DNA from: Paracoccus versutus
GTDB taxonomy: Bacteria; Pseudomonadota; Alphaproteobacteria; Rhodobacterales; Rhodobacteraceae
DNA: 64,000 nt
NCBI RefSeq assembly: GCF_000763885.1
Contig: NZ_JRKO01000015.1
Span: 1-64,000, forward strand
Direction of reading: 5' to 3'
Below are positions 1 through 8,476 of this stretch, piece after piece; position 1 is the first letter of the stretch, and each line of letters begins with the position of its first letter. Below the pieces are notes generated by a model. That model worked only from the letters and a program-made list of their open reading frames with translations, had not been told where the DNA came from and searched no databases. Both the position numbers and the translations under genes were made by a program.

Positions 1-224
1 CCCGCATCGCCGCGCTGATCGAGGCGCGGTTGCGGCGCCATGCGGACGAGTTGGCCGCCGATCTCGATCCGGCCGAGGCGGCGGCGATGCTGGAGGCCGT
101 GCTGGAGACCGCCGCGCACCGGGCGCTGGAACAGCATCCCGCCGGCCTGCCGACCGCAAGGCTCGCGGCCCAGTGCCGGCGGATGATCATGGCCTATCTC
201 ACATGCCCGGCGGGGCGCTCGTGA
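1..224 (+). CDS. C-terminal end of a TetR/AcrR-like regulator (cut by window edge)
   Basis: The frame is open from the left edge of the window and stops with TGA at 222-224, so the start lies outside. The visible ~73 residues are Ala/Leu/Arg-rich and helical (runs such as AAAMLEAVLETAAHRAL and LAAQCRRMIMAYL), as in the ligand-binding C-terminus of TetR/AcrR regulators. No DNA-binding part is visible, so the family call rests on helical character and overall look only. The next gene starts 70 bp downstream on the same strand. It could be another helical regulator type. Confidence 0.4.
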   Translation, partial: RIAALIEARLRRHADELAADLDPAEAAAMLEAVLETAAHRALEQHPAGLPTARLAAQCRRMIMAYLTCPAGRS

Positions 225-293
225 GGGAAGTTTTCATGTTGGCCGCTCCTTGGGTGTCCCAAAGCGGGGTGCCGGGGATATGTTCGACAGTCG

Positions 294-527
294 ATGATGA
301 GCCAGGTTCTCGGCAACCTGGAAAGCCATAAACGGCAGTATCAGATGGCGGAAACCGCCCGCGAGGCAGCCTTCGCAGCCGTCCAGGTGATTGAAGAGGA
401 CTTCGGTAGATCCGGTTCCGGTCAGATGCCCAAGCCAGGGTTCCAGCGCCTTGTTGCTGAGGTCTGTGCCGGATCGGTCGAAATACTTTGCTACATTGAG
501 ACATCCCTGCAGAAAGATGCCGCATAG
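294..527 (+). CDS. Small hypothetical protein with YIETSLQ C-terminus
   Basis: A 77-residue protein starting at one of two adjacent ATGs (294 or 297). No known domain is recognised. The sequence is soluble and amphipathic. Its C-terminus (CYIETSLQKDAA) closely matches that of the small protein at 7260-7520 (RYIETSLQNKVA). The two genes lie on either side of the two-component/LuxR signalling locus, which suggests related small partners or regulators of it. That role is inference. The upstream ribosome-binding site is weak. Confidence 0.5.
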   Translation: MMSQVLGNLESHKRQYQMAETAREAAFAAVQVIEEDFGRSGSGQMPKPGFQRLVAEVCAGSVEILCYIETSLQKDAA

Positions 528-679
528 TTCGCCATTTTCGTGGAATGTCCCTTTCTTGAATAGATTCCTGGCATAATCTCTTTTCTACAGCTGTTTGGTG
601 GGATTCGAGCTGGTTGAAACAGACCGCTGAGAAAGGCTGTCACAACTGTTTTCAGGAAGCGTGGTGGTCGAGATGGTGA

Positions 680-967
680 TCAGGCCGGGTCCCGGATGAC
701 GTCCGCCCAGTCCGAGTTCTTTTCGGCTTCGCCGCGGACGAATGGGCAGAGCGGCACGATCTGCCGACCGCTTTCGCGGGCATCCTCCACCATCCGCTTG
801 ACCAGCGCCTGGGCCATGGTCCGGCTTCTCGCGCCTTTGGACATGGCAGTATAATAGGCCACGCGAAGCTGCGGAGTCGGATCGGTTACGACCAGCTCCA
901 CATGAGGCCCGGAGGGGCGGGCGATATAGCGAGCTTTTCCAATAAACTCTTCGTATTCGATTTGCAT
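680..967 (-). CDS. Small GNAT-type N-acetyltransferase (COG2388-like)
   Basis: A 95-residue protein. The order of motifs is that of the small YjdJ/COG2388 acetyltransferases: an N-terminal beta strand with ARYIARP, a central RTMAQALVKRMVEDAR segment that would bind acetyl-CoA, and the typical C-terminal block IVPLCPFVRGEAEKN followed by a WADV stretch. These proteins are about 90-100 residues, so this one is full length. Their substrate is generally unknown. It is transcribed toward the left, away from the signalling locus, and follows a small membrane-protein gene on the same strand after a 106 bp gap. Confidence 0.75.
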   Translation of the reverse strand: MQIEYEEFIGKARYIARPSGPHVELVVTDPTPQLRVAYYTAMSKGARSRTMAQALVKRMVEDARESGRQIVPLCPFVRGEAEKNSDWADVIRDPA

Positions 968-1073
968 GGAGATCGACCTTTTTCAAGTATCGCCTTATTG
1001 ATCGAAAAACTGACAGCTTCAGACCACGTGGTGGATGGTGCGCTATATCCCCGCTTCGTTTATGAAATGAATT

Positions 1074-1361
1074 TCAGCCTGCATCATGCCGTGTTTCATG
1101 CACAAGCAATGAACCGATGATCGCGACCATGGCTCCGAACACACCGCCGCCCAGATATCCGTAGATAATCGACGTAAGGCTCATGTCGAGAATCCAACAG
1201 GCAGTCGCGGTCAAAGCGATGATCATGATCGCCCATCCCGATACCAGAAAGAGGAATACGACGAGATAGGCCGATGGTTGATCATCATCCGAGCTCGAAA
1301 AGGGAGAGCAATCCCTTTGATTGGCGCTACTGGCAGGACGCTTGCGTTTCGCTCTATTCAT
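1074..1361 (-). CDS. Small two-helix membrane protein
   Basis: A 95-residue protein starting at the ATG on complement 1359-1361; longer in-frame starts would run antisense through the response-regulator gene. Residues 1-30 are charged and Ser/Asp-rich. Residues ~31-57 and ~64-88 form two hydrophobic helices, the second with a GYLGGGVFGAM glycine motif that suggests helix packing. No family is recognised. It is divergent from the response regulator at 1560, with about 200 bp between them. It could be an inner-membrane accessory to the adjacent sensor, but nothing in the sequence proves that. Confidence 0.55.
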   Translation of the reverse strand: MNRAKRKRPASSANQRDCSPFSSSDDDQPSAYLVVFLFLVSGWAIMIIALTATACWILDMSLTSIIYGYLGGGVFGAMVAIIGSLLVHETRHDAG

Positions 1362-1559
1362 GCAATGACCGATTTGAGAACCTGAATAATTTTCACTATC
1401 ACGCCGATTGACGTGCCTGTCGCCGGGAGCCACTAACGCTCCCTTGTCCCGGATGTTTCTCTGGCTTGTCCCAAGGCTGAGATATCTGGCAGTCTGTTTC
1501 GTGACGTGGCGTCCGTCAGGGAAACGACTGCAGCGGCGCGCGGGCTGAAGGGGCAACGC

Positions 1560-2276
1560 ATGACGGGTGAGCAGAAGGGTATCCGGGTGCTTCTGGTTGA
1601 AGATGAAGAGACGGTGCTGCAGCTTCATGGCGCCGTGCTGGTCGGTGCGGGTTGCGTCGTGGACGAAGCGCCCACTCTCGCCTGCTTCCGGGACAGGATT
1701 GCCCGCTCGCGTTATGACATCGTTCTGCTTGATCTGTGTTTGCCCGATGGCAATGCGCTGGAGGCGATATCCGAGATTCGCCGGGGCACGTCGGCCGGGA
1801 TCATCGTCGCAACCTCGAACCGCGACCCCGACGATCGGCTGACCGGCCTGGAACAGGGAGCGGACGAATATCTGGAAAAGCCCGTGCATCCGCGCGAGCT
1901 GGTCGCGCGCGTGCGCAACCTTGCGGGGCGGCTCGCGGTCGCGAAGCGCGAGGAGAAGATGGAGTTGGTCCACCACTTCCAGGGCTGGAGCGTCGATCTG
2001 GCGGCGCGAACCGTCAGGCTTCACGACGGCGACACGCTGCAATTGACGGAAAACGAGTTTCGCCTGCTGGACGTGCTGATCCGAAACGCTGCGAAGCCGG
2101 TGCATCGGGAACGCCTGCTGACCGCGTTGGGCAGCGACGAGGAGGCAACGGACCGGGCGGTCGACAAGGCCATCTATCGATTGCGGGTCAAGCTGCATGC
2201 GGTCCTGGGCCATGCCACCCCCCTGATCGAGACGGTGCATGGCTTCGGCTATCGCTTCATCGCGGAGATCCTCTAG
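1560..2276 (+). CDS. OmpR/PhoB-family response regulator
   Basis: A 238-residue two-component regulator. The receiver domain (about 6-120) has the acidic pair E14/D15, phosphoacceptor D58 in LLDLCLPDG, T85 and K107 (LEKP). The C-terminal winged helix (about 140-235) shows LTENEFRLLDVLIRN and the closing HGFGYRF. I chose the ATG at 1560 because AAGGGG sits just upstream and the receiver then begins at the usual place; a GTG at 1506 would add 18 unrelated residues. The hybrid kinase starts 37 bp after the stop, so the two are almost certainly co-transcribed and form a pair. Confidence 0.93.
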   Translation: MTGEQKGIRVLLVEDEETVLQLHGAVLVGAGCVVDEAPTLACFRDRIARSRYDIVLLDLCLPDGNALEAISEIRRGTSAGIIVATSNRDPDDRLTGLEQGADEYLEKPVHPRELVARVRNLAGRLAVAKREEKMELVHHFQGWSVDLAARTVRLHDGDTLQLTENEFRLLDVLIRNAAKPVHRERLLTALGSDEEATDRAVDKAIYRLRVKLHAVLGHATPLIETVHGFGYRFIAEIL

Positions 2277-2313
2277 CATGGCCGGCGTCCCGCCGGACTC
2301 CCGGAGAGCCGCG

Positions 2314-4992
2314 ATGGCCGATGAAGCTGAAAGCATGACCACCTTCGCCGTTCTGCGGCCGGATGGGCTGATCAGCTATTGCAGCGCGCCCTTTGCACAC
2401 CTGCTTAGTTCCGAGGAACGGGTGGTTGTCGGCACGCCTATCGGTGCATGGCTTCGCCCCGTCGAGGGGGCGGCGTCCGGATGGTTCGCTGTCGTCCGGC
2501 AGTCAGAGGGACATCTTTTGCGGACAGGTGGGGTCGGGCAATTCCGTTACCGGCTCGATCCCATGGCCGGGGGCGGTGCGGTGCTGCATCTGATGCACGG
2601 GACCGGAAACCTCGACCCGATCTATGCGCGGGCCTTCCAGCTCAATCCCGGCCTGTCCGCCCTTTCGGTCCTGGACACCGGAGAGCATCTGGATGTCAAC
2701 GACGCCTGGCTCAGGAACATGGAATATCGGCGCGATGAGGTGATCGGCCGCACCGCAAGCGAGATGCAGGTGTGGGAGCAGGGCGATACGAGCCGGACGG
2801 AAATCGTTCGCAGGCTGCGCGAGGATGGAAAGATCGAGAACTTCCAGGCCCGGATGCGGACGCGGACCGGTAAGCTGCGAGACATCCTGGTCAGCGCCGA
2901 GCTTGTCGAACATGCGGGCCGGAAGCTGGCCTTCTTTGCTTCGCACGACATCACCGAAGTGAAGAAGGCGCAAGAGGAACTCGAAGCGCTGAACCGGCAA
3001 CTCGAACAGCGGATCGCCGAGCGGACCGCGGAGATCGTGCGGAAGAACCGCGAACTTGCCGAGGCGGCCGAACGCGCCCAGGCGGCGAACGAGGCCAAGA
3101 GCCAATTCCTGTCGGTCATGAGCCATGAAATCCGCACGCCGCTGAATGCACTGCTCAACATGGCCGAGTTGCTGATCGAGGACGGCAACCCTGCGCCCGC
3201 CGCGGCCCATCTGTCCGGCATCGCCAGTTCCGCACGCGCGCTGGCCGCCATCGTGGACGATGTGCTGGACTTTTCCCGCATCGAGTCCGGCCACCTGGAG
3301 ATCTACCCCGCCGCGACGGATATCGGCCGGCTTTGCGAAGAAGCCGTGCGCGGCGTCGCGCCGCTGGCGCATCGGAAGGGGCTGGATATCGTCCTGACCT
3401 TCGGACAGCGGCTGCCCGCAACCGCGATGGTGGACCCGCTGCGGCTGCGCCAGATCCTGTTCAACCTTGTTGGCAATGCCATCAAATATACTCGGAAAGG
3501 CTGGATCGAGGTCAGGGCCGATGTCACGGGCGAAACCGCGGAACCCCAGTTGCTGGTCGAGGTGACCGATACCGGGATCGGCATCCGTCCCAACGATCTG
3601 GAGCGGATATTCGAACGATTTTCCCGCATCGGCGCTGATGCCAACCACGAGATCCACGGCGCAGGACTTGGCCTGAACATTTCGGCCGGGCTGGCCCGGG
3701 CCATGGGCGGCACGATCAGGGTCGAAAGCGAGGTCGACCGGGGCAGTGCCTTCCGCGTGACCTTGCCGCTGGTAACATGCGGCGAGCTTGCCGAGGACCC
3801 CTTGCGCCAACCCTTGCAAGGCCGCGTGGCCCTGCTCGGCCCGGCCACCAGGACTCGCGCGGCATTCGAAGCGATCCTGAAGAGGCAGGGGGTGGGTGCC
3901 TGCGTCCTCGATACCGCCGAGCCAGAGTTGGTCGCATCGTCTTCGGAAATGGACGCAGCGCTAATCATCCTGCCCATCGCTTCGGAGGGGTTGGATGCGA
4001 ATGGCACCGCCAGCCTTTCGGACTGGTTCGCCGCAGCCAAGGCCCTGAGCGACAGGGTCTTGGTGTTGGCCCCGCTTGGAAATGCGTCCTATCGCACCCT
4101 GGCCGAGAAAAGCGGGCTTCGCGTGGAGGCTTATCCCCTGGCTCCGCCGAGGCTGCTTGCGGTCCTGCAGGGCAGGGCGGCGCCCGATCCGCGACCGGCG
4201 CCGGAGAAAGAGCTTTCGCTGGCGGGGATCAGGGTTCTCGTCGCCGATGACGGCGAGGAAAATCGGCTCGTCGCGCAATGGGTGTTGTCGGCCTCCGGTG
4301 CCCAGGTGATAACGATGGAGTCGGGCCGCTCGGCGATCGACTGCGCGATGAGGCAATCCTTCGACATCCTGCTGCTGGACCTGAGGATGCCCGATCTCAG
4401 CGGCTATGAAACGGCAGTTCGGATCAGGGCCCTGGGCGGATGGGCGGCCGACGTTCCCATCGTGGCGGTGTCGGCCAATATTGCCCCCGATAAGGCGCAG
4501 ATGCAGGCGGCGGGGATCGACGGCTTTCTCGCCAAGCCCTTCACCCCTACGGCACTGCGCGCGAAAGTGCAGGGCCACCTGCGTCATTCGGCAGGTGATA
4601 CCGAGCCGGACGATTCTATCAGGACGGATGCGACACCCGTGCTCGATGAGAGCTTTCTGGCCGCCCAGGTCACCTATGCCGGACCGGATGCGGTTGGGAA
4701 GGCGATTGCGGGTTTCCTCGGTAACTTGGACGGTCGGCTGTCTCGTATCTGGTCCGGCGCCGATGCAAGGGAGCGCGCCGATGCCGCCCATACGCTTGCC
4801 GGTGCGGCCGGCGCGCTGGGGCTGCTGGATCTGGCAACCCATTGCAGGCGGCTCGCGAGCGACAGGGGCGACAGCCCGACAGCGTCCTTGCGGCAAGACC
4901 GAGACATCCTGGCGTCAAGTGCGAGACGAGCCGTTGCCGCCTTGAGGGAGGTCAGGGATAAACTCGCTGCCGGTTCATCCCGACAGGAGTGA
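2314..4992 (+). CDS. Hybrid sensor histidine kinase (PAS-HisKA-HATPase-REC-Hpt)
   Basis: About 892 residues, with no obvious membrane segment, so probably a cytoplasmic sensor. Order: an N-terminal PAS-like region, a clear PAS domain (~115-225), a coiled linker, HisKA with H271 in VMSHEIRTPLN, and an HATPase with N, G1 and G2 boxes (DTGIGI, GAGLGLN). A degenerate receiver-like segment (~500-620) follows, then a true receiver with D689 (LLLDLRMPD), and an Hpt domain with H826 (AHTLAGAAGALG). It would autophosphorylate and relay phosphate through D689 and H826 to the regulator at 1560. The ATG at 2314 has GGAG 7 bp upstream; ATG 2278 is an alternative. A receiver fragment of a paralogue lies at 51548-51674. 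Confidence 0.93.
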   Translation: MADEAESMTTFAVLRPDGLISYCSAPFAHLLSSEERVVVGTPIGAWLRPVEGAASGWFAVVRQSEGHLLRTGGVGQFRYRLDPMAGGGAVLHLMHGTGNLDPIYARAFQLNPGLSALSVLDTGEHLDVNDAWLRNMEYRRDEVIGRTASEMQVWEQGDTSRTEIVRRLREDGKIENFQARMRTRTGKLRDILVSAELVEHAGRKLAFFASHDITEVKKAQEELEALNRQLEQRIAERTAEIVRKNRELAEAAERAQAANEAKSQFLSVMSHEIRTPLNALLNMAELLIEDGNPAPAAAHLSGIASSARALAAIVDDVLDFSRIESGHLEIYPAATDIGRLCEEAVRGVAPLAHRKGLDIVLTFGQRLPATAMVDPLRLRQILFNLVGNAIKYTRKGWIEVRADVTGETAEPQLLVEVTDTGIGIRPNDLERIFERFSRIGADANHEIHGAGLGLNISAGLARAMGGTIRVESEVDRGSAFRVTLPLVTCGELAEDPLRQPLQGRVALLGPATRTRAAFEAILKRQGVGACVLDTAEPELVASSSEMDAALIILPIASEGLDANGTASLSDWFAAAKALSDRVLVLAPLGNASYRTLAEKSGLRVEAYPLAPPRLLAVLQGRAAPDPRPAPEKELSLAGIRVLVADDGEENRLVAQWVLSASGAQVITMESGRSAIDCAMRQSFDILLLDLRMPDLSGYETAVRIRALGGWAADVPIVAVSANIAPDKAQMQAAGIDGFLAKPFTPTALRAKVQGHLRHSAGDTEPDDSIRTDATPVLDESFLAAQVTYAGPDAVGKAIAGFLGNLDGRLSRIWSGADARERADAAHTLAGAAGALGLLDLATHCRRLASDRGDSPTASLRQDRDILASSARRAVAALREVRDKLAAGSSRQE

Positions 4993-5337
4993 AACCTCCG
5001 GCTGCGGGCGACGCGGTGGGGATGAGAAAGGGGAGGCAGCGAGTCCGTCCGCGGGAGCGATCATGTTCGACTCAGAACTTTGCTGTCGTCGGAACGTGGG
5101 TGCCTTGGGGAAGAAAGGCGGAAGCGTCCGCCGGATCGCCCTGAGATGAGCAGGAAGATGCAAAACAGGCCAGCGGGGTGTTATTCGACCAGATATTCGT
5201 GTGGCTAATACCCGGATCAGCGATTACGCTGGCGCTGCGTTCAGCCTTGTGCAGGTCCCCGTGATGCCGGGTCCTGACGATTGAAGGCCACCCGATAAGA
5301 TGCAACGCCGCGATGGCTTTAGTGAAAAGGTTCCATC
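4993..5337. other. Intergenic region between hybrid kinase and LuxR-hydrolase gene
   Basis: 345 bp without a convincing gene. A perfect 6-bp stem with a tetraloop (GGCGGA-AGCG-TCCGCC, 5117-5132) could help end the kinase transcript, but no T-run follows. The promoter of the LuxR-hydrolase gene must lie here if that gene is transcribed separately; I see no clear -35/-10 pair. AAAAGG stands about 7 bp before the GTG at 5338. Confidence 0.4.
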
Positions 5338-7107
5338 GTGCTCGAATCCAAACCAAAGACACCATTGGCCGATCAGCATTTCTTTCTGTCGCCTCAGTTG
5401 AGCGAAGGCCAGAGTTCGGACGACGATATCGATCTGAACATCATCGCCAGCACCTATCGCTCGATCATCGATGAGCATGCTTTCGATGAGATGGTGGCGA
5501 GTTGGGAAGCCAAGCTCGCATCGTCCGGCGGAGATGCTGAGCATCCCAAAGTCTCCAAGGGGCTGTTCAGCCAGTTGCTGACCTTCCGCAACACCCTGGA
5601 AAAGCTGGATGTCCCGACGGAAAGCGACCCGCTGAAACTGGCGGTTTCCGAAGTGCCGGGACCGGCGACTGTGCTGTCTCCAAACGGCAATGTCGCGGTC
5701 ATCAACATTGCGGGCGAACGCGCGTTCGGCAAGCGCCAGGGCGCGTTCATGGACGCTGCAGTCATCGCGCCGAATTCTCTGGAGGACTATCGTGCCCTGT
5801 TGCGTGCCGCCACCGGTCAGGGCAACGCGGCGCAAGCGATCCTGACGATCCTGCCGGCCACCGAGGGCTATGGCGAATCCTTCCTGGCCGAGAGCTACCT
5901 GATCCGCGTGCCGGGCCAGAGCGGCGCCCATATCGCCATCCGTTCCCTGGAAATCGCCTGGGGGCCGCGGATCGCCGAGCGGTTGCAACAGGCCTTCGGC
6001 CTGACGCAGGCCGAATCCGAGGTCGCGCATCTGTTCTTTCGCCTGCGCAACCTCGAATCGATCGCGACAGAGCGAGGCGTGTCGCTGCTGACGGTGCGCA
6101 CCCAGATCAAGACGATCATGGCCAAGATGGGCGCCCCCTCGAATATCGACCTGATGCGCCTGCTGGCCATGATCGCCAGCCGTGAACATGTCGGGCTTCG
6201 GGGCGAAGCCCCTGTCTGGCACGATCCCCTGGGCCGCGAAAAGCTGATCGAGATGCCCGATGGCCGCAAGATCGCTTGGACCTGGATGGGCGCGAAGCGG
6301 GGCATCCCCGTGGTCATGCTTCGGGGATTGCCGATGACCTATCTGCTGCCTGGCGACGGAGAAGCCCGGCTGCGCGACGCTGGCATCTGTCTCTATGTTC
6401 CGTCGCGACCCGGTCACGGGAACAGCACCATGGACTCCTCGCTTGATGTGATGAGCGACAATCTTGTCGCATTGCGGGTCTTTCTCGACCAGGTCATCGG
6501 CCGCCCTTGCCTTGGCGTCGGATTGGCCAGCGGCACCTTGCCTCTGGTCGTCGAAGCGGTGGCAAATCCAGCGCGTTTCCACGGGATACTGGCAGTCGGT
6601 TTCTCGTGCGGGATCGATCCTTCGGGAGTCCAGCGCCTGCCGCAGATTCAACGCATCATGCTGCAACTCGCAGACAGCGCGCCATGGGTTGCCGAACTGA
6701 TGGCCAAATCGGGACACCGGATGATGCGCCAGCACGGCCTGGACTGGTATCTGGAACGCGCCTTCCGCCATACGCCGCTGAACCAGCAAACGGTGCGTAA
6801 CCCCGATTGGACGGCATTGATCCGGAACGCCTGTGAACATCTGCTGAAGCAGGGCCACGCGACCTTTGTGCGGGAATTGCAGCTTTCGCGCCACAGCATG
6901 GACACCGCGCTGCGCGAGTTGCTCATACCCATGCGATATCTGGCGCCCACCGAAGATCCCGGTATCGATCTTGCTTCGTGCAGGCAGCTGGAAAGGATCA
7001 ATCCCTTGATCACCGTCGAGCCGGTCACCGATGCGGCCGAGTTGGTTTTTTACCAGCGCAATGACCTCATCCTTGATCGTATCATCGCCTTGGCACACCG
7101 AAACTGA
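5338..7107 (+). CDS. LuxR-type regulator fused to a degenerate alpha/beta-hydrolase domain
   Basis: A 589-residue protein with a GTG start. The N-terminal ~200 residues contain a PAS-like segment (~100-200). A LuxR-type helix-turn-helix lies in the middle (~221-275: LTQAESEVAHLFF, then SLLTVRTQIKTIMAKMGAP). The C-terminal ~300 residues follow an alpha/beta-hydrolase plan (RKIAWTWMG, VPSRPGHGNS, DNLVALRVFLDQV). The nucleophile elbow reads GVGLASG instead of GxSxG, so a standard catalytic Ser is not evident. I infer that the hydrolase fold senses a small molecule and controls DNA binding by the central helix-turn-helix. It follows the RR/kinase pair on the same strand. A decayed, closely related copy lies at 50829-51287. 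Confidence 0.85.
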   Translation: MLESKPKTPLADQHFFLSPQLSEGQSSDDDIDLNIIASTYRSIIDEHAFDEMVASWEAKLASSGGDAEHPKVSKGLFSQLLTFRNTLEKLDVPTESDPLKLAVSEVPGPATVLSPNGNVAVINIAGERAFGKRQGAFMDAAVIAPNSLEDYRALLRAATGQGNAAQAILTILPATEGYGESFLAESYLIRVPGQSGAHIAIRSLEIAWGPRIAERLQQAFGLTQAESEVAHLFFRLRNLESIATERGVSLLTVRTQIKTIMAKMGAPSNIDLMRLLAMIASREHVGLRGEAPVWHDPLGREKLIEMPDGRKIAWTWMGAKRGIPVVMLRGLPMTYLLPGDGEARLRDAGICLYVPSRPGHGNSTMDSSLDVMSDNLVALRVFLDQVIGRPCLGVGLASGTLPLVVEAVANPARFHGILAVGFSCGIDPSGVQRLPQIQRIMLQLADSAPWVAELMAKSGHRMMRQHGLDWYLERAFRHTPLNQQTVRNPDWTALIRNACEHLLKQGHATFVRELQLSRHSMDTALRELLIPMRYLAPTEDPGIDLASCRQLERINPLITVEPVTDAAELVFYQRNDLILDRIIALAHRN

Positions 7108-7111
7108 GCTG

Positions 7112-7131
7112 CATACACCAATCGGCGTATG
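7112..7131. promoter_or_regulatory. 20-bp inverted repeat after the LuxR-hydrolase gene
   Basis: CATAC-N10-GTATG, five bases after the stop of the LuxR-hydrolase gene and 128 bp before the small gene at 7260. The length and placement recall lux-box-type operators, but the arms are only 5 bp, so chance is quite possible. It could also be a weak terminator stem. Confidence 0.2.
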
Positions 7132-7259
7132 ACAACGCGGATCGCCATCCTCTAGAGCGGCCACGCAGTGTGCACGGCTGGTGCGCAATAAATTGTTCAG
7201 CTTGGATATTGAGCGCCAGACCGATCTTCGGACTGGTGGTTTTGCAACGCGAGGGATTG

Positions 7260-7520
7260 ATGAGCGACGCAACGATCATGCGGCGACGCCGCCAAGCACC
7301 GGAATACGTGGCCACCCCGGACATGGCAGCCTTCACCATCGGGCAGATTGCCATCACCGCGCTAAGGGAAGAGGGTGGGCTTTCCGTGGAAATACTGCGC
7401 AGGCACTTGGCTCGGGTCGCTTCCGGACAAGAGGATGCTGTCGCTAGCCGCGTGAGCCCGGACATGGCCCTGGGCGCGCTTCGTTATATCGAAACCTCCT
7501 TGCAGAACAAGGTAGCCTGA
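7260..7520 (+). CDS. Small hypothetical protein, C-terminal similarity to the 294-527 product
   Basis: An 86-residue protein with no recognised domain, starting at the ATG at 7260 with GAGGG just upstream. An Arg-rich N-terminus (MRRRRQAP) precedes two predicted helices. The last dozen residues (RYIETSLQNKVA) repeat the end of the small protein at 294-527 almost exactly, while the remainder is only loosely alike. It lies 152 bp downstream of the LuxR-hydrolase gene on the same strand and may belong to its transcription unit. Function unknown. Confidence 0.5.
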   Translation: MSDATIMRRRRQAPEYVATPDMAAFTIGQIAITALREEGGLSVEILRRHLARVASGQEDAVASRVSPDMALGALRYIETSLQNKVA

Positions 7521-7679
7521 AGAGCTGGCCGCACCAGGCTGTCAGATCACTTTCTCTATTTAAAATTCTGCAATCATATCATTTTATTTATAGACAGGGG
7601 ATGCGGCTTGCAATGCATCCTTCCAAGACGTGTTTCGACCCGCTCAGCGGGGAGGAGGTGGGGCACATTACTCGGCACC

Positions 7680-8042
7680 TCAGAGGAATTCGAGAGGCCC
7701 GGGTGAATTTTCTCGGTCAGAACGATGAACTGGAAGGGGCGCTGGATAACCTGCTCCAGGCTCTTTCGCCACCTGGCGCAGGATCCGCCCGCAGCGTGAC
7801 GCGTTGCGGCCGGGGGGTTTGCCCGTCCCGCAGCAGATCAGCGCCTCGCGCCAAAAGCCCTCCGCGTGGCTGTCGTGGAACAGGTGGAAATGGCCGATGG
7901 CCCGCCGCCCGTAATCGGCGGGATGCAGCAATACCACCGTGCGGTCCGCGCCGGCATAATAGCCGAGCGTGCGGCGGATGGCAGACACGGTCCCCAACTC
8001 GTCATCCGCAACCGCGACCGCAAGGATATCCGCGCCCGGCAC
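7680..8042 (-). pseudogene. C-terminal remnant of an alpha/beta hydrolase
   Basis: The first ~70 codons translate to a recognisable end of an alpha/beta hydrolase: PGADILAVAVADDELGT (the acid-residue strand), RTVVLLHPADYG, then a conserved-type IGHFHLF with the catalytic-His position, and FWREAL. Everything upstream is missing: TGA and TAG codons stand just before the only GTG start at 8040-8042. The last ~45 residues have no family likeness, so a frameshift near 7830 is likely. I read it as a truncated, dead gene in the gap between 7521 and 8099. An AT-rich stretch lies at 7551-7600. Confidence 0.55.
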
Positions 8043-8099
8043 CTGCTATCATTTAGCGCAATGGTGACGTAGTGATGGCAAAACGATTCAGGCCAGACA

Positions 8100-8378
8100 A
8101 TGCGCACTCATATTGCTGCTCTTCTCGCTCTCATGGTCGCCACCGGATGCGCGGTCGGTTCTGGTGCAGTGGTCAAGGGCGTCGGGCCGGACGATCTCCT
8201 GAAGCTTCGCGAAGGCCCTGGCCTCAATCACAACATCATCATCGGCCTGCCCGACGGAACGCGCCTCACCCGCCAGAACTGCGTCACAAATAACGGCAAG
8301 GTCTGGTGCAGAGTCTCGCTGACCGACCGGCCTGCTATCTCGGGTTACGTTTCAGCGGACTATCTGGCACATCGCTGA
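8100..8378 (+). CDS. Small SH3-domain lipoprotein
   Basis: A 92-residue protein. The N-terminus is a lipoprotein signal: short charged start, hydrophobic core ALLALMV, lipobox ATGC with the lipidated Cys at 17. The remainder (about 28-92) is a bacterial SH3-like domain, seen from LKLREGPGLNHNIIIGLP, a NGKVWCRVSL strand and the closing GYVSADYL. Such proteins sit in the periplasm on the inner or outer membrane and often bind peptidoglycan or peptides; the exact partner is unknown. It is isolated between an alpha/beta-hydrolase remnant and the convergent methyltransferase gene. Confidence 0.75.
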   Translation: MRTHIAALLALMVATGCAVGSGAVVKGVGPDDLLKLREGPGLNHNIIIGLPDGTRLTRQNCVTNNGKVWCRVSLTDRPAISGYVSADYLAHR

Positions 8379-8476
8379 CAGCAACTTGGCCCGTAGTTGC
8401 CCGTCACCCGATCTATGCTGCGCGGCGGTGTTTCCGAAAGTTGCCTATTGGATTACCGCTGCAGTAGCGTCTCGAT

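Noticed and set aside
5117..5132. GGCGGA-AGCG-TCCGCC stem as a terminator of the hybrid kinase
   Set aside because: Short stem, no T-run, and stems of this size are common at this GC content; only mentioned within the intergenic entry.
5224..7272. Long minus-strand frame opposite the LuxR-hydrolase gene
   Set aside because: No motif; the plus strand carries a helix-turn-helix and has a homologous decayed copy elsewhere.
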